From the NCBI RefSeq assembly GCF_001939065.1, contig NZ_MPSZ01000006.1, forward strand, positions 124,001 through 188,000: DNA of 64,000 bases, in the 5' to 3' direction. The notes under the pieces are model-generated. The model worked only from the letters and a program-made list of their open reading frames with translations, did no database searches and was not told the DNA's origin. Positions 44,923-53,839 of this stretch are shown one piece after another; positions within the stretch are counted from its first letter, which is position 1, and each line of letters begins with the position of its first letter. The DNA is from Exiguobacterium indicum HHS 31 (GTDB lineage: Bacteria; Bacillota; Bacilli; Exiguobacteriales; Exiguobacteriaceae). Position numbers and translations under genes: made by a program.

Positions 44923-44961
44923 AAAAACGAGATTTCCGTCAGACGGGAATCTCGTTTTTTG
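44922..44961. terminator. Two-way terminator after ydiK
   Basis: AAAAAACGAGATTTCCGTC pairs with GACGGGAATCTCGTTTTTT around a short loop, serving ydiK and the converging DUF2089 gene. Confidence 0.9.
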
Positions 44962-44963
44962 GT

Positions 44964-45260
44964 TTATTCTTTCGCTTGACCCTTGCGGTAGGAATCGATG
45001 ATCGTCTTCGCCACATCGAGACTCAACCGTTCATCTAAGACCAAGTTCTTGATCATATTGACGAACTCGACATCCTCTTGCTGCACCGAATCAATCCGCT
45101 CGATCAACTGGTTCAACTTCGCCCGGACGGTCGGGTAGGATACTTGATAGGCAGTTGCCATATCCTTTAATGAACCAGAGCTCAAGACGAACTTGCGGAT
45201 GAACTCGAGATGCTCCTGTTCGAGTGCCAGTACCCAAGCGGGCACGTCTTGTCGTTCCAT
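44964..45260 (-). CDS. DUF2089-family small protein
   Basis: This 98-residue protein has no membrane segment. The middle part (LEFIRKFVLSSGSLKDMATAYQVSYPTVRAKLNQLIERI, about 17-55) looks like the helix-turn-helix of the DUF2089 family, so it may bind DNA. The N-terminal zinc ribbon of longer members is absent. GAGGG lies 6 bases before the ATG. A 95-residue membrane protein gene lies just upstream in the same direction. Confidence 0.78.
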   Translation of the reverse strand: MERQDVPAWVLALEQEHLEFIRKFVLSSGSLKDMATAYQVSYPTVRAKLNQLIERIDSVQQEDVEFVNMIKNLVLDERLSLDVAKTIIDSYRKGQAKE

Positions 45261-45278
45261 CGTGTTCCCTCACTTCTC

Positions 45279-45566
45279 TTACAAATCTTGAATCTCCATT
45301 CGTTCTTTTTCACGCTTCAGTTGCTTGCGACGTGAGTTAACTCCCATCTCGGCCATTGAGATCATGAGTGATAAACAGGCAAACGTTCCCATCCGAATCA
45401 CTGACTCCCGATCCGACGTGTGTGGTCCTGTTCCGAAATACCAGTAAATTCCGAGCCCGATGATGATCGCTGGAATGATGAGGCTCCAGACTCTTCCTCG
45501 CCGTGCTAAGTAAAATTGTACGATACAGACTATGACAATACCAATGACGATTCCTACCGTTTCCAT
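45279..45566 (-). CDS. Small membrane protein (unknown)
   Basis: This 95-residue protein has three likely membrane segments (about 2-19, 26-44 and 58-73) and a strongly basic C-terminal tail (NSRRKQLKREKERMEIQDL). GGGGAGAGG precedes the ATG. It probably shares an operon with the DUF2089 gene 18 bp downstream; such pairs of a small membrane protein and a DNA-binding protein can act as a sensor and regulator, which is inference. I do not recognise the family. Confidence 0.7.
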   Translation of the reverse strand: METVGIVIGIVIVCIVQFYLARRGRVWSLIIPAIIIGLGIYWYFGTGPHTSDRESVIRMGTFACLSLMISMAEMGVNSRRKQLKREKERMEIQDL

Positions 45567-45701
45567 CCTATCGCCTCTCCCCTATGATTATATCAATAAT
45601 ATTAACTTTATAATTAATAATATTCAACATAATTTTAACTATAATCAAAAATAAGGGATTTTATTTAAAAACAATCGACTTTAATCTATTTTCAAGGACG
45701 A

Positions 45702-45735
45702 AAAAAAGAAGGACTGACGATTCAGTCCTTCCTTA
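45702..45735 (-). terminator. Terminator of the symporter gene
   Basis: GAAGGACTGA pairs with TCAGTCCTTC around a 4-base loop, with TTTTTTT on the minus strand. Confidence 0.9.
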
Positions 45736-45747
45736 TATTTACGACAA

Positions 45748-47043
45748 TCACGCACTGCGGACGTCGTCTTTTTTACCTTCTGTCGACATGAACGTCTCGA
45801 GTTGGTCTTCGTCAAGGACACCTTCCCACTTCGCGATGACGAGTGAAGCGAGCGTGTTTCCTGTGACGTTGACGACCGAGCGCATCATATCCATGATTCG
45901 GTCAATCCCCGCGATGAAGGCAAGTCCTTCTGCCGGGATACCGACCGTACCGAGTGTTGCGAGTAAAACGACGAATGAGACGCCAGGAACGGCAGCCATC
46001 CCTTTTGATGTCAGCATTAAGACGAAGACAAGCGTCAGCTGTGTTCCAATCGAGAGATCAATCCCGTACATCTGTGCGATGAACAAGGCTGCGAGCGCTT
46101 GATAAAGCGCAGATCCATCAAGGTTAAACGAATAACCCGTCGGTACGACGAAACTGACGATTGATTTCGGAACACCCATCTTCTCGAGTTTTTCCATGAT
46201 CCGTGGCAGTACCGTCTCAGACGACGCCGTCGAATACGTCAGCAAGAGCTCATCCTTAAAGATACGCGTGAAATCAGATACCCGAATGCCAACCCACTTC
46301 ATGATGGCACCGAAGACGACGACCATGAAGAGAAGCGCTGTGACGTATAACGTCGCAATCAATTTAAACAATGAACCGAGCGATTCAATCCCGAACGTCG
46401 AGACCGTGACACCGATTAAAGCGAAGACACCAATCGGCGCAAATTTCATGACGATATTGACGAGATTGAACATCGCTGCTGCGACGCCTTCAAAGAAACG
46501 AACGACCGGTTGGCCCTTCTCTCCTGCAAAACCGACACCGAGTCCGAATAAGACCGAGAAGAAAATAATTGCAAGCATGTCACCGCGGACCATCGCGTCC
46601 AAGATGTTCGTCGGGACGATGTTGACGATCTTGTCGACGAGTCCTGCGTCTTGTGTCGTCTCTTCCGTTTCGACATATGTCGAAATGTCCGTTTTATCGA
46701 GTGTCGACATGTTAATACCAGCACCCGGTTCAACGAGATTGGCTGCGAACAGCCCCGTGAAGATGGCGATCATCGTCACGATCGTGAAGTAACCGAGCGT
46801 TTTGACGCCAAGACGTCCGAGACTTTTCGGACTACCGACTGATGAGACACCGAGGACGATCGTCGTGAAGACGATCGGAACGACAATCATTTTCATCATC
46901 CGGATAAAGATGTCACCGATTGGCTTGAGCCACTCCGCGACATGGGGATTCCCATAAAATACACCACCGACTGTGATCCCGAGAATCAAGCCGATTAAAA
47001 TTTGCCAGGCAAGACCAATTGGCTTACGTTTCGTAGTTGTCAT
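45748..47043 (-). CDS. Dicarboxylate/amino acid:cation symporter (DAACS family)
   Basis: This 431-residue glutamate/aspartate or C4-dicarboxylate carrier has eight membrane helices and two hairpins. HP1 carries LTYSTASSETVLPR (the usual serine-rich loop), TM7 the substrate/ion motif NLDGSALYQALAALF (NMDGT in mammals) and HP2 the GVPGVS-like AAVPGVSFVV. Glutamate, aspartate or succinate is possible. GGAGGAAG lies before the ATG. It is a single-gene unit with a terminator. Confidence 0.92.
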   Translation of the reverse strand: MTTTKRKPIGLAWQILIGLILGITVGGVFYGNPHVAEWLKPIGDIFIRMMKMIVVPIVFTTIVLGVSSVGSPKSLGRLGVKTLGYFTIVTMIAIFTGLFAANLVEPGAGINMSTLDKTDISTYVETEETTQDAGLVDKIVNIVPTNILDAMVRGDMLAIIFFSVLFGLGVGFAGEKGQPVVRFFEGVAAAMFNLVNIVMKFAPIGVFALIGVTVSTFGIESLGSLFKLIATLYVTALLFMVVVFGAIMKWVGIRVSDFTRIFKDELLLTYSTASSETVLPRIMEKLEKMGVPKSIVSFVVPTGYSFNLDGSALYQALAALFIAQMYGIDLSIGTQLTLVFVLMLTSKGMAAVPGVSFVVLLATLGTVGIPAEGLAFIAGIDRIMDMMRSVVNVTGNTLASLVIAKWEGVLDEDQLETFMSTEGKKDDVRSA

Positions 47044-47167
47044 ACTCTTCCTCCTTATACATCCGTCTTACTTGTATCCTACATGTAGTGGAACATAAGT
47101 AGAATTTTGTCCTAAATACAGTACGTTGTCAAATCATTCTGTTATAGTACAAAACTAGATTCTGTAT

Positions 47168-47213
47168 AAAAAAACGTCCAAAATCCGCTTGTTTCCAAGC
47201 ATTTTGGACGTTT
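47168..47213 (-). terminator. Terminator of the ferredoxin-NADP reductase gene
   Basis: AAACGTCCAAAAT pairs with ATTTTGGACGTTT, with inner GCTTG/CAAGC pairs and T-run on the minus strand. Confidence 0.88.
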
Positions 47214-47222
47214 GAACATTAT

Positions 47223-48281
47223 TCAAGATTGTTGATTGACGCGTTCCTCAATCAACGCACGATTGCGTTTTTTAAAGACTTCGTTATGTGACGAGACCAT
47301 CGCCACTTTTGGCGCTTCCGGCTCAATGAAGCGTTTTGCCCGGTTGACGGCATTCGCCGCATCTTGAAAGGCACCTGAGATCAAATGGACCTTCCCGTCG
47401 TGTGAAAGAATATCTCCGGCAGCATATAGTCCCGGTACACTCGACTCGCTCGCTGCGTTACCCGCGATATAGAAGTCATCGACCCGTGCGATATCGAGAT
47501 CACAGGCGTCAAGCAGTGCCGCGTCCTGCTCGTAGCCGTGATTGATGATGACTTCATCAATTGGAATCTCAACGATTTCCTCTGTTTGACAGTCGATCAA
47601 TTCGACTGATGCGATCCGTTGATGATCAGGACTTGCGATCAGCTTGTGAATCGTCGTGTTGAGGAGACAAACAGCCGAACTTTTAACGAGCTGGTCGACT
47701 TGCGCCTCGTGCCCCGAGAAACAATCCCGGCGATACGTGACGTAGACTTTTTTCGCGACCGGTTCGAGCTCGTTCGCCCAGTCGATCGCAGAGTTCCCAC
47801 CACCTGAGACGATGACGGTCTTTCCTTTAAAGCGTTCAATCGATTTGACCGTATAGTTCAAGTTCGACACTTCAAAGCGTTCCGCACCTTCGACTTTTAA
47901 TTTTTGTGGATTGAGGATGCCGCCGCCGACCGCGACGATGACCGTCTTCGAATAATGGATCCGACCCGATTCTGCTTCTAAGACGAAGTTGCCGAAGACG
48001 TCTTTTGCGATCGAGATGATCTTTTCATTCAATTGAACAGTCGGTTGGAACGTCAGTCCTTGTTCGACGAGTTGAGCCATGAGTTTTTCACCAATGATCG
48101 GTGGCTGTCCGCCGACGTCCCAGATCATCTTTTCCGGATAGACGTGCAATTTTCCTCCGAGTTCTGCTTGATACTCGATCAATTTCGTCTTCATGCCCCG
48201 AAGACCACTATAGAACGTCGAATATAACCCTGCAGGTCCTCCGCCGATGATCGTTACGTCGAACAACTCCTGTTCCCTCAT
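47223..48281 (-). CDS. Ferredoxin/flavodoxin-NADP reductase (TrxR-like), Fur-controlled
   Basis: This 352-residue FAD enzyme of the YumC/YcgT type resembles thioredoxin reductase but lacks the CxxC redox pair. The FAD motif is GGGPAGLYSTFYSG near residue 12-25, the NADP motif GGGNSAIDWA near 160-170, and AAGDILSHDGKVHLISGAF near 290. It should hand electrons from NADPH to ferredoxin, flavodoxin or ferri-siderophores. A GTG at 48290 is in frame; GAGGAG suits the ATG at 48281. A Fur box in front and the divergent siderophore operon suggest a role in iron release. YcgT of B. subtilis is similarly Fur-regulated. Confidence 0.9.
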   Translation of the reverse strand: MREQELFDVTIIGGGPAGLYSTFYSGLRGMKTKLIEYQAELGGKLHVYPEKMIWDVGGQPPIIGEKLMAQLVEQGLTFQPTVQLNEKIISIAKDVFGNFVLEAESGRIHYSKTVIVAVGGGILNPQKLKVEGAERFEVSNLNYTVKSIERFKGKTVIVSGGGNSAIDWANELEPVAKKVYVTYRRDCFSGHEAQVDQLVKSSAVCLLNTTIHKLIASPDHQRIASVELIDCQTEEIVEIPIDEVIINHGYEQDAALLDACDLDIARVDDFYIAGNAASESSVPGLYAAGDILSHDGKVHLISGAFQDAANAVNRAKRFIEPEAPKVAMVSSHNEVFKKRNRALIEERVNQQS

Positions 48282-48300
48282 CTCGCTCACTCCTCATCTT

Positions 48301-48325
48301 TGATTACGATTGATTATCATTCTCA
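48301..48325. promoter_or_regulatory. Fur box before the reductase gene
   Basis: TGATTACGATTGATTATCATTCTCA contains the TGATWAT-type 7-1-7 Fur pattern (read TGAGAATGATAATCAATC on the other strand). It lies 20 bases from the reductase start. Confidence 0.75.
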
Positions 48326-48370
48326 CTCCCTCATGATAACGTGAACATCTCTTGAACACAAGAAAAAATG

Positions 48371-48400
48371 TTGACAGCGTTTTTACAGGACTGGTATGGT
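48371..48400 (+). promoter_or_regulatory. Siderophore operon promoter
   Basis: TTGACA and TATGGT are 18 bp apart. A near-perfect Fur box follows 13 bases after the -10, covering the start region. Confidence 0.55.
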
Positions 48401-48413
48401 TAATGAGACGATA

Positions 48414-48432
48414 GTGATAATCATTATCATTG
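48414..48432. promoter_or_regulatory. Fur box of the siderophore operon
   Basis: GTGATAATCATTATCATTG holds the perfect palindrome TGATAATCATTATCA, the classic Fur consensus, just upstream of the ABC operon. Confidence 0.92.
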
Positions 48433-48465
48433 AAAACGGAGAGAACAACGAAGGAGTCGTCGCGT

Positions 48466-49257
48466 ATGGTACGTCTAGCAACAGAAGAAATCAATATCGG
48501 CTACGGTGATCGTCCCATCGTCAAAGACTTGTCCGTCCAAATTCCCGATCGACAAATCACGACGATCATTGGGGCGAACGGATGTGGCAAATCGACTTTA
48601 TTGAAAGCGATGACACGGATCATTCCTCATCAATCAGGACGTGCATTGCTCGATGGTCTCGATATCGCCAAGGAAAGTACGAAGCTACTTGCCCGGAAAA
48701 TGGCTATTCTGCCACAAACTCCAGAGAGCGCAAGTGGTCTGACGGTCGCAGAGCTCGTCTCATACGGTCGTTTCCCGTACCAAAAAGGATTTGGACGCTT
48801 GACGAAACACGATTACGAGATCATCGATTGGGCACTCGAAGCAACGGATACGATGGCATTTAAACATCGTCCCGTCGATGCGCTGTCGGGTGGTCAACGT
48901 CAACGGGTCTGGATTGCGATGGCACTCGCCCAAGAGACGGACATCATCTTCCTCGATGAACCGACGACTTATCTTGATCTCGCCCACCAACTCGAGGTAC
49001 TCGAACTACTCGAGCATCTCAACCGGACTGAAGGACGGACGATCGTCATGGTCCTGCATGATTTGAATCAAGCGGCACGGTTCGCCGACTATATCATCGC
49101 CATGAAAAACGGTGAAGTCGTCAAAGCCGGAACGTGTGAGGAAGTCATCGCAAAAGACGTCTTACAAGAAGTATTCCATATCGATGCTGAAATCGGACGC
49201 GATCCGCGGACGAACAAGCCGATGTGTATCACCTACAACTTAATCAAGGGAGATTGA
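48466..49257 (+). CDS. Iron-siderophore ABC transporter ATPase
   Basis: This 263-residue FecE/FhuC-type ATPase has Walker A GANGCGKST near 37-45, signature LSGGQRQRVWIAMAL and Walker B IIFLDEPTTYLDLAHQ, typical of the siderophore/heme/B12 group. The frame opens at 48430, but AAGGAG is spaced for the ATG at 48466. It is the first gene of the Fur-controlled operon with a binding protein and two permeases. Confidence 0.93.
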   Translation: MVRLATEEINIGYGDRPIVKDLSVQIPDRQITTIIGANGCGKSTLLKAMTRIIPHQSGRALLDGLDIAKESTKLLARKMAILPQTPESASGLTVAELVSYGRFPYQKGFGRLTKHDYEIIDWALEATDTMAFKHRPVDALSGGQRQRVWIAMALAQETDIIFLDEPTTYLDLAHQLEVLELLEHLNRTEGRTIVMVLHDLNQAARFADYIIAMKNGEVVKAGTCEEVIAKDVLQEVFHIDAEIGRDPRTNKPMCITYNLIKGD

Positions 49258-49260
49258 ATC

Positions 49261-50172
49261 ATGAAGAAACTACTTTTACCGGTTCTACTCATTCTCACGC
49301 TCGTCATCGCAGCGTGTGGCAATACGGAGAAAAAAGACGACGCAGCGTCTGGGTCGAAAAACGAGACGATTACGTACAAATCGGAGAACGGTGACATCAA
49401 AGTTCCGGCTAATCCAAAACGTGTCGTTGTTCTCGCTGGTTTTGCCGGTAACGTCATGGCACTCGACGTACCTGTCGTTGGTGTCGATTCGTGGTCAAAA
49501 GCGAATCCGAAGTTCGACAAGCTCAAAGATGTCACGGAAGTATCGGAAGAGAACGTTGAAAAAATCATCGAACTCGAACCAGACTTGATCATCGGCTACT
49601 CAACAACGAAAAACCTTGATAAAATCAAAAAGATTGCTCCGACGGTCACGTACACATACGGAAAAGTCGACTACTTGACGCAACATATCGAAATCGGTAA
49701 ATTGCTCAACAAAGAGCAAGAAGCACGCGACTGGGTCAAAGACTTTAAAACACGCGCTGCTGCTGCCGGTAAAGACATCAAAGCAAAAATCGGTGAAGAT
49801 GCTACTGTTTCTGTCATCGAAAGCTTCGATAAACAACTCTACGTCTTCGGCGATAACTGGGGTCGTGGAACAGAGATTCTCTATCAGGAAATGAAATTGA
49901 AAATGCCAGATAAAGTCACGAAGATGGCATTAAAAGACGGATACTACGCGTTGTCACCAGAAGTCCTTCCTGAATACGCAGGCGACTACCTCATCTTCAG
50001 TAAGAGTGCGGAAGCGGACAACTCATTCACGAAAACGGATACGTTCAAGAACATTCCAGCCGTCAAAAACGATCGTGTCTTCGAAGTCGATTCGAAGGAG
50101 TTCTACTTCAACGATCCGCTCACACTCGAACGTCAACTCGAGTTCTTCAAGAAAAGTTTCCTTGGCGCATAA
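49261..50172 (+). CDS. Iron-siderophore binding lipoprotein
   Basis: This 303-residue cluster A-II binding protein has a lipobox VIAAC (Cys19) and the two-lobe FhuD/FeuA-type fold (PKRVVVLAGF, VVGVDSW, LEPDLIIGYS, then PEYAGDYLIFS and the closing LTLERQLEFF). The length and gene set fit hydroxamate or catecholate siderophore uptake; the exact siderophore is unknown. It lies 3 bp after the ATPase gene and before a terminator, which likely boosts its share of transcripts. Confidence 0.92.
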   Translation: MKKLLLPVLLILTLVIAACGNTEKKDDAASGSKNETITYKSENGDIKVPANPKRVVVLAGFAGNVMALDVPVVGVDSWSKANPKFDKLKDVTEVSEENVEKIIELEPDLIIGYSTTKNLDKIKKIAPTVTYTYGKVDYLTQHIEIGKLLNKEQEARDWVKDFKTRAAAAGKDIKAKIGEDATVSVIESFDKQLYVFGDNWGRGTEILYQEMKLKMPDKVTKMALKDGYYALSPEVLPEYAGDYLIFSKSAEADNSFTKTDTFKNIPAVKNDRVFEVDSKEFYFNDPLTLERQLEFFKKSFLGA

Positions 50173-50176
50173 TGAA

Positions 50177-50213
50177 TAAGGGAGGGAACCTGCGGGATCC
50201 CTCCCTTTTTTTT
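50177..50213 (+). terminator. Internal terminator in the siderophore operon
   Basis: AAGGGAGGGA and TCCCTCCCTT pair around a loop and are followed by eight T. It lies between the binding-protein gene and the permease genes, so it should let only part of the transcripts reach the permeases. Confidence 0.88.
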
Positions 50214-50251
50214 GCGGCTCACTCACTGAATCAGAAATGGAGGCGACATTC

Positions 50252-51253
50252 ATGTCAGCTGGTCGAATTCCGTTCGGCATTAAAATCACACTCGGTCTCG
50301 TCCTCTTTTTCGGGATGTTCTGGATCGCAATGACGTTCGGTGCTGCCGATACGACGACGCGCGAAGTCTGGAACGCTTTGACGTTCGGACCGTTGAATGA
50401 AAAAGCAAAAATCGTCCAAGAAATCCGCTTGCCACGGGAACTGGCAGCAATCCTCGTCGGTGCGGCACTCGGTGTCTCAGGTGCCATCATGCAAGCAATG
50501 ACACGCAATCCCCTCGCAGATCCTGGTCTGCTCGGTCTGACAGCAGGTGCGAATGCGGCACTGGCGCTCGTCATCGTCCTGTTCCCGAAAATTGACTACT
50601 TCGGGATCATGATCGCGTGTTTCGTCGGAGCAGCACTCGGGGCAGCACTTGTCTTTGGAATCGGCGCTTCGAAAAAAGGCGGCTTCTCCCCGCTCCGGAT
50701 CGTCCTTGCTGGTTCTGCGATCTCAGCGTTTCTGTATGCGATTGCAGAAGGCATCGGGATTTACTTCAAGATTGCCCAAGATGTCTCACAATGGACGTCC
50801 GGTGGACTCGTCGGGTCGACCTGGGGACAACTGCAAGTCATTGCGCCAGTCATCGCAATTGGAATTTTGATTTCGTTCATTTTCTCACGACAATTGACAA
50901 TCCTCAGTCTTTCGGAAGAAGTCGCGCTCGGACTCGGACAGAACATCCAGCGGATCAAAGCGGTCCTCTACGTCGTCGTCATCCTGCTTGCCGGTGCTGC
51001 CGTAGCCCTCGTCGGTAACATGGCATTCATCGGGCTGATGATTCCGCATATCGTCCGCGCGATCGTCGGGACGGACTATCGGTTCATCCTGCCGATGACC
51101 GCGATCTTTGGTGCGACGTTCATGTTGCTTGCTGATACGATTGGACGGACACTATACGCACCCTATGAGACGCCGGTCATCGCGATCGTTTCGATGCTCG
51201 GGCTACCATTCTTCCTCTTAATCGTTCGGAAAGGAGGGCGTGCTTTCTCATGA
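50252..51253 (+). CDS. Iron-siderophore ABC permease 1 (FecCD type)
   Basis: This 333-residue permease has about nine or ten helices. The coupling segment GAALGVSGAIMQAMTRNPLADPGLLG near 72-97 and FIGLMIPHIVRAIVGTDYR near 265 are the FecCD signatures. GGAGG lies 8 bases before the ATG at 50252. It overlaps permease 2 by 4 bp. Confidence 0.93.
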   Translation: MSAGRIPFGIKITLGLVLFFGMFWIAMTFGAADTTTREVWNALTFGPLNEKAKIVQEIRLPRELAAILVGAALGVSGAIMQAMTRNPLADPGLLGLTAGANAALALVIVLFPKIDYFGIMIACFVGAALGAALVFGIGASKKGGFSPLRIVLAGSAISAFLYAIAEGIGIYFKIAQDVSQWTSGGLVGSTWGQLQVIAPVIAIGILISFIFSRQLTILSLSEEVALGLGQNIQRIKAVLYVVVILLAGAAVALVGNMAFIGLMIPHIVRAIVGTDYRFILPMTAIFGATFMLLADTIGRTLYAPYETPVIAIVSMLGLPFFLLIVRKGGRAFS

Positions 51254-52257
51254 TGGAATCTCGTTTACGCCGTCGCCAGCAACTGACGTTTTGGACGTTA
51301 CTGGCACTATTGATCGCAACACTCGTCGTCAGCATCGGTCTTGGACCTGCTTCCCTTTCGTATGATCGTTTACTGCCGACGTTACTTGGAAACGGTTCGT
51401 TCAAAGAGGAGTTCGTCCTCTATTCGCTCCGCTTGCCCCGACTGCTCATCACCGTCATGGCAGGAATGGCGCTTGCCTTATCGGGTGCCATCTTACAAGG
51501 GATCACCCGCAATGAACTCGCTGATCCTGGTATCATCGGCATCAATACGGGAGCTGGCGTCGCCGTCGCCTTGTTCTTCCTGTACTTCCCGACCGATGTC
51601 GGGTCATTCATCTATCTGTTACCGATCGCTGCCTTCTTCGGTGCACTCGTCACCGCGACAGCGATCTACCTGTTCTCGTACGACCGTGTACAAGGACTCC
51701 AACCGATCCGCTTGATCTTAACGGGTGTCGGCTTCTCGATGGCACTGTCTGGAATCATGGTCATCCTGATTTCGTCGACGCGTCGTGAAAAGGTCGACTT
51801 CATCGCCAAGTGGCTCGCCGGTAACATCTGGGGGACGGACTGGATCTTCGTCTACTCACTCTTACCGTGGTTACTCGTCTTGATTCCGCTCACGTTCTAT
51901 AAGGCGAATAAGCTCAATCTACTTGCCTTGAATGAACCGGTCGCGATTGGTGTTGGCGTCGCGATTGAAAAAGAACGGATCCAACTCTTGTTGACAGCCG
52001 TCGCGCTCGCTGCTGCTGCCGTCTCCGTCACGGGTGGGATTTCCTTCATCGGTCTGATGGCGCCACATATCGCTCGTGCGCTCGTTGGACCACGCCATCA
52101 GTTCTTCCTACCGATTGCCCTTTTACTCGGCGGCTGGTTGCTTGCGTTCGCTGATACGATTGGACGCAATATCGCGGGACCAGACGGTGTACCGGCTGGG
52201 ATCGTCGTCGCCTTGATTGGAGCACCATACTTCATCTATCTACTGTTGAAGAAATAA
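51250..52257 (+). CDS. Iron-siderophore ABC permease 2 (FecCD type)
   Basis: This 335-residue partner permease reads MALALSGAILQGITRNELADPGIIG and FIGLMAPHIARALVGPRHQFF, the same two signatures as permease 1. Its ATG overlaps the stop of permease 1 (ATGA). Together they form the membrane channel for the ATPase and binding protein of the operon. Confidence 0.93.
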   Translation: MMESRLRRRQQLTFWTLLALLIATLVVSIGLGPASLSYDRLLPTLLGNGSFKEEFVLYSLRLPRLLITVMAGMALALSGAILQGITRNELADPGIIGINTGAGVAVALFFLYFPTDVGSFIYLLPIAAFFGALVTATAIYLFSYDRVQGLQPIRLILTGVGFSMALSGIMVILISSTRREKVDFIAKWLAGNIWGTDWIFVYSLLPWLLVLIPLTFYKANKLNLLALNEPVAIGVGVAIEKERIQLLLTAVALAAAAVSVTGGISFIGLMAPHIARALVGPRHQFFLPIALLLGGWLLAFADTIGRNIAGPDGVPAGIVVALIGAPYFIYLLLKK

Positions 52258-52258
52258 T

Positions 52259-52308
52259 CAAAAATCCGTATCAATCAGCGTCTTTCACTGATTGATACGG
52301 ATTTTTTT
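52259..52308. terminator. Two-way terminator after the siderophore operon
   Basis: AAAAATCCGTATCAATCAG and CTGATTGATACGGATTTTT pair perfectly, with T-runs on both strands, between the operon and the converging membrane-protein cluster. Confidence 0.93.
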
Positions 52309-52311
52309 GCT

Positions 52312-52779
52312 TTACCGTTTCCACCACGCACGTTCAATTTCTCCCATCGAGACGTACGCAGGATCGATTTGTTTAGCCAATCGATTCATTCGAGTGACAC
52401 CAAGACCGACTCCGCCGCTCCAGACAAATAAGAGAACGAATAAATAACCGGGAGCATTTGGAATCGACAGCATGACGAAAGCGATTAGCCACGCCACGAC
52501 ATATCCTATGATCGTCAGGTGAGCAACCTTCTGAACAGTCTGTTGATAGATACCTTGCGTTAAATAGGACTTCATGAGTCGTAGCCGGACGATTTCTCGA
52601 GCGACTCCGATTCCACAAAGACAGAAAAACAAGGTTTGTCCAAAGACGGATTCAACCGCTGGTAAAAACCAAGCAAGTATGGCGACAATCAATCCAGGAA
52701 TCGAAAAGAAATAGGTGACGACATGCACTGGACGTTTCATTACATTCAGACGTGCTTGTCGCTCGAATAGGTGTTCCAT
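52312..52779 (-). CDS. 4-TM membrane protein, tandem paralogue A
   Basis: This 155-residue protein has four predicted membrane helices (about 17-40, 48-60, 83-103 and 107-130), a basic middle loop (REIVRLRLMKSYLTQGIYQQ) and a C-terminal motif IDPAYVSMGEIERAWWKR. The two neighbours upstream share this plan and the D-P-x-Y-x-x-x-x-E end. Its ATG lies 34 bases inside the end of paralogue B, behind AAAGGA. I recognise no family. Three such genes in a row suggest a complex of related subunits. Confidence 0.7.
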   Translation of the reverse strand: MEHLFERQARLNVMKRPVHVVTYFFSIPGLIVAILAWFLPAVESVFGQTLFFCLCGIGVAREIVRLRLMKSYLTQGIYQQTVQKVAHLTIIGYVVAWLIAFVMLSIPNAPGYLFVLLFVWSGGVGLGVTRMNRLAKQIDPAYVSMGEIERAWWKR

Positions 52780-53255
52780 TTCGATGTTCCTTTCTGTTTG
52801 ACGAAGCGGGCTACTTCTCCGTCACTGATATAATCCGGGTCACGCGCTCCGTCACGTCGGATGATCCATTCGCTGATGAAGTAGAGCGGTGTTAAAATCG
52901 CAAAAATGGCCACCAGCATCTTCCAGAACGGTTCCTCGATCGTCTGGATGATGACGATCGTCAAGACAGCGTACAGCAGGACGTGACTACCGACACGTAG
53001 TAAAAATTGCCGACGGACTTGTGCTTTTGAGATATAGCCGTCTAAAATTTTTTGTTTTTTTAATTGATAGCGAAAATCGGAGGCGAGAAAAACGGCTGGA
53101 ATCGCCAAAATCAACATCGGGAGATCCGTCCATTCAATTAAGATACCGACTGTTATGAATAGAAACATGTTCCAATACCAGCGTGTGCCGAGCCACTCGA
53201 CGTCTCGGTACGCGAGCGCAAGTTTTTGTAGACGTTCTTCACGAGCTGTTTGCAT
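52746..53255 (-). CDS. 4-TM membrane protein, tandem paralogue B
   Basis: This 169-residue protein has four membrane helices in two pairs, separated by a basic loop (SDFRYQLKKQKILDGYISKAQVRRQ), and the conserved end RDPDYISDGEVARFVKQK followed by a 14-residue polar tail that overlaps paralogue A. A longer frame opens at 53315, but AAAGGAG is placed for the ATG at 53255. It lies 13 bp after paralogue C. Function unknown. Confidence 0.7.
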   Translation of the reverse strand: MQTAREERLQKLALAYRDVEWLGTRWYWNMFLFITVGILIEWTDLPMLILAIPAVFLASDFRYQLKKQKILDGYISKAQVRRQFLLRVGSHVLLYAVLTIVIIQTIEEPFWKMLVAIFAILTPLYFISEWIIRRDGARDPDYISDGEVARFVKQKGTSKWNTYSSDKHV

Positions 53256-53268
53256 GACATCGTCTCCT

Positions 53269-53721
53269 TTAGCGCGCTTTGTGAATTTCTTTTTCCGTGA
53301 TATATGTTGGATCAATCTTTCGTGAGATGAACTCTAACGTCTTTCGACAGAGCCAGTAGAACGGAATGACGACGATGACGAGACCGATCAAGAAGTACGT
53401 GTTCGGTCGATCGACCGCCCAAACGATCAGACCAGCGAGTGCTCCGTACTGTAAGATGCCGATCAGCACATGTACCTGATAGAGCCGTCTTGCTGAATCC
53501 TTTGATGTGTATTCCGCGACAAGCGCGAACCGCTTCCGTTGTACGAACATGTCGTAGCCAAAATACAATAACGGGACGATCATCGCGTAGATTGGTTTCT
53601 CGAGTGTGTTACTGAGCGCTAAGAATACCGCAAGCATGACCCACATGCCGGTCTTCGTCTTCTGATGCATCTCTTCGTACAGCGCCGCTAAGGCATCTGT
53701 TTGTGTATGTACGTGTTCCAT
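53269..53721 (-). CDS. 4-TM membrane protein, tandem paralogue C
   Basis: This 150-residue protein shares the four-helix plan, the basic central loop (FVQRKRFALVAEYTSKDSARR) and the C-terminal motif IDPTYITEKEIHKAR with its two neighbours. Its N-terminus MEHVHTQTDALAALYEEMHQK is soluble and acidic. ATG 53727 touches the ribosome site, so the ATG at 53721 is chosen. It is the first gene of the three. Confidence 0.7.
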   Translation of the reverse strand: MEHVHTQTDALAALYEEMHQKTKTGMWVMLAVFLALSNTLEKPIYAMIVPLLYFGYDMFVQRKRFALVAEYTSKDSARRLYQVHVLIGILQYGALAGLIVWAVDRPNTYFLIGLVIVVIPFYWLCRKTLEFISRKIDPTYITEKEIHKAR

Positions 53722-53794
53722 GATCATCCACCTTTCTATACTGTCATATACTTACATTTTACTCGATCGGTTTCATCTGTGGTACGAATTTCAA

Positions 53795-53830
53795 AAAAAA
53801 GATGTCCTACCGCTTAGGGTAAGACATCTT
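53795..53830 (-). terminator. Terminator of the 52-residue gene
   Basis: AAGATGTC and GACATCTT close an inner CTACC/GGTAA stem, followed on the minus strand by TTTTTTTT. It separates the small gene from the paralogue cluster. Confidence 0.85.
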
Positions 53831-53839
53831 CCATGAAGA

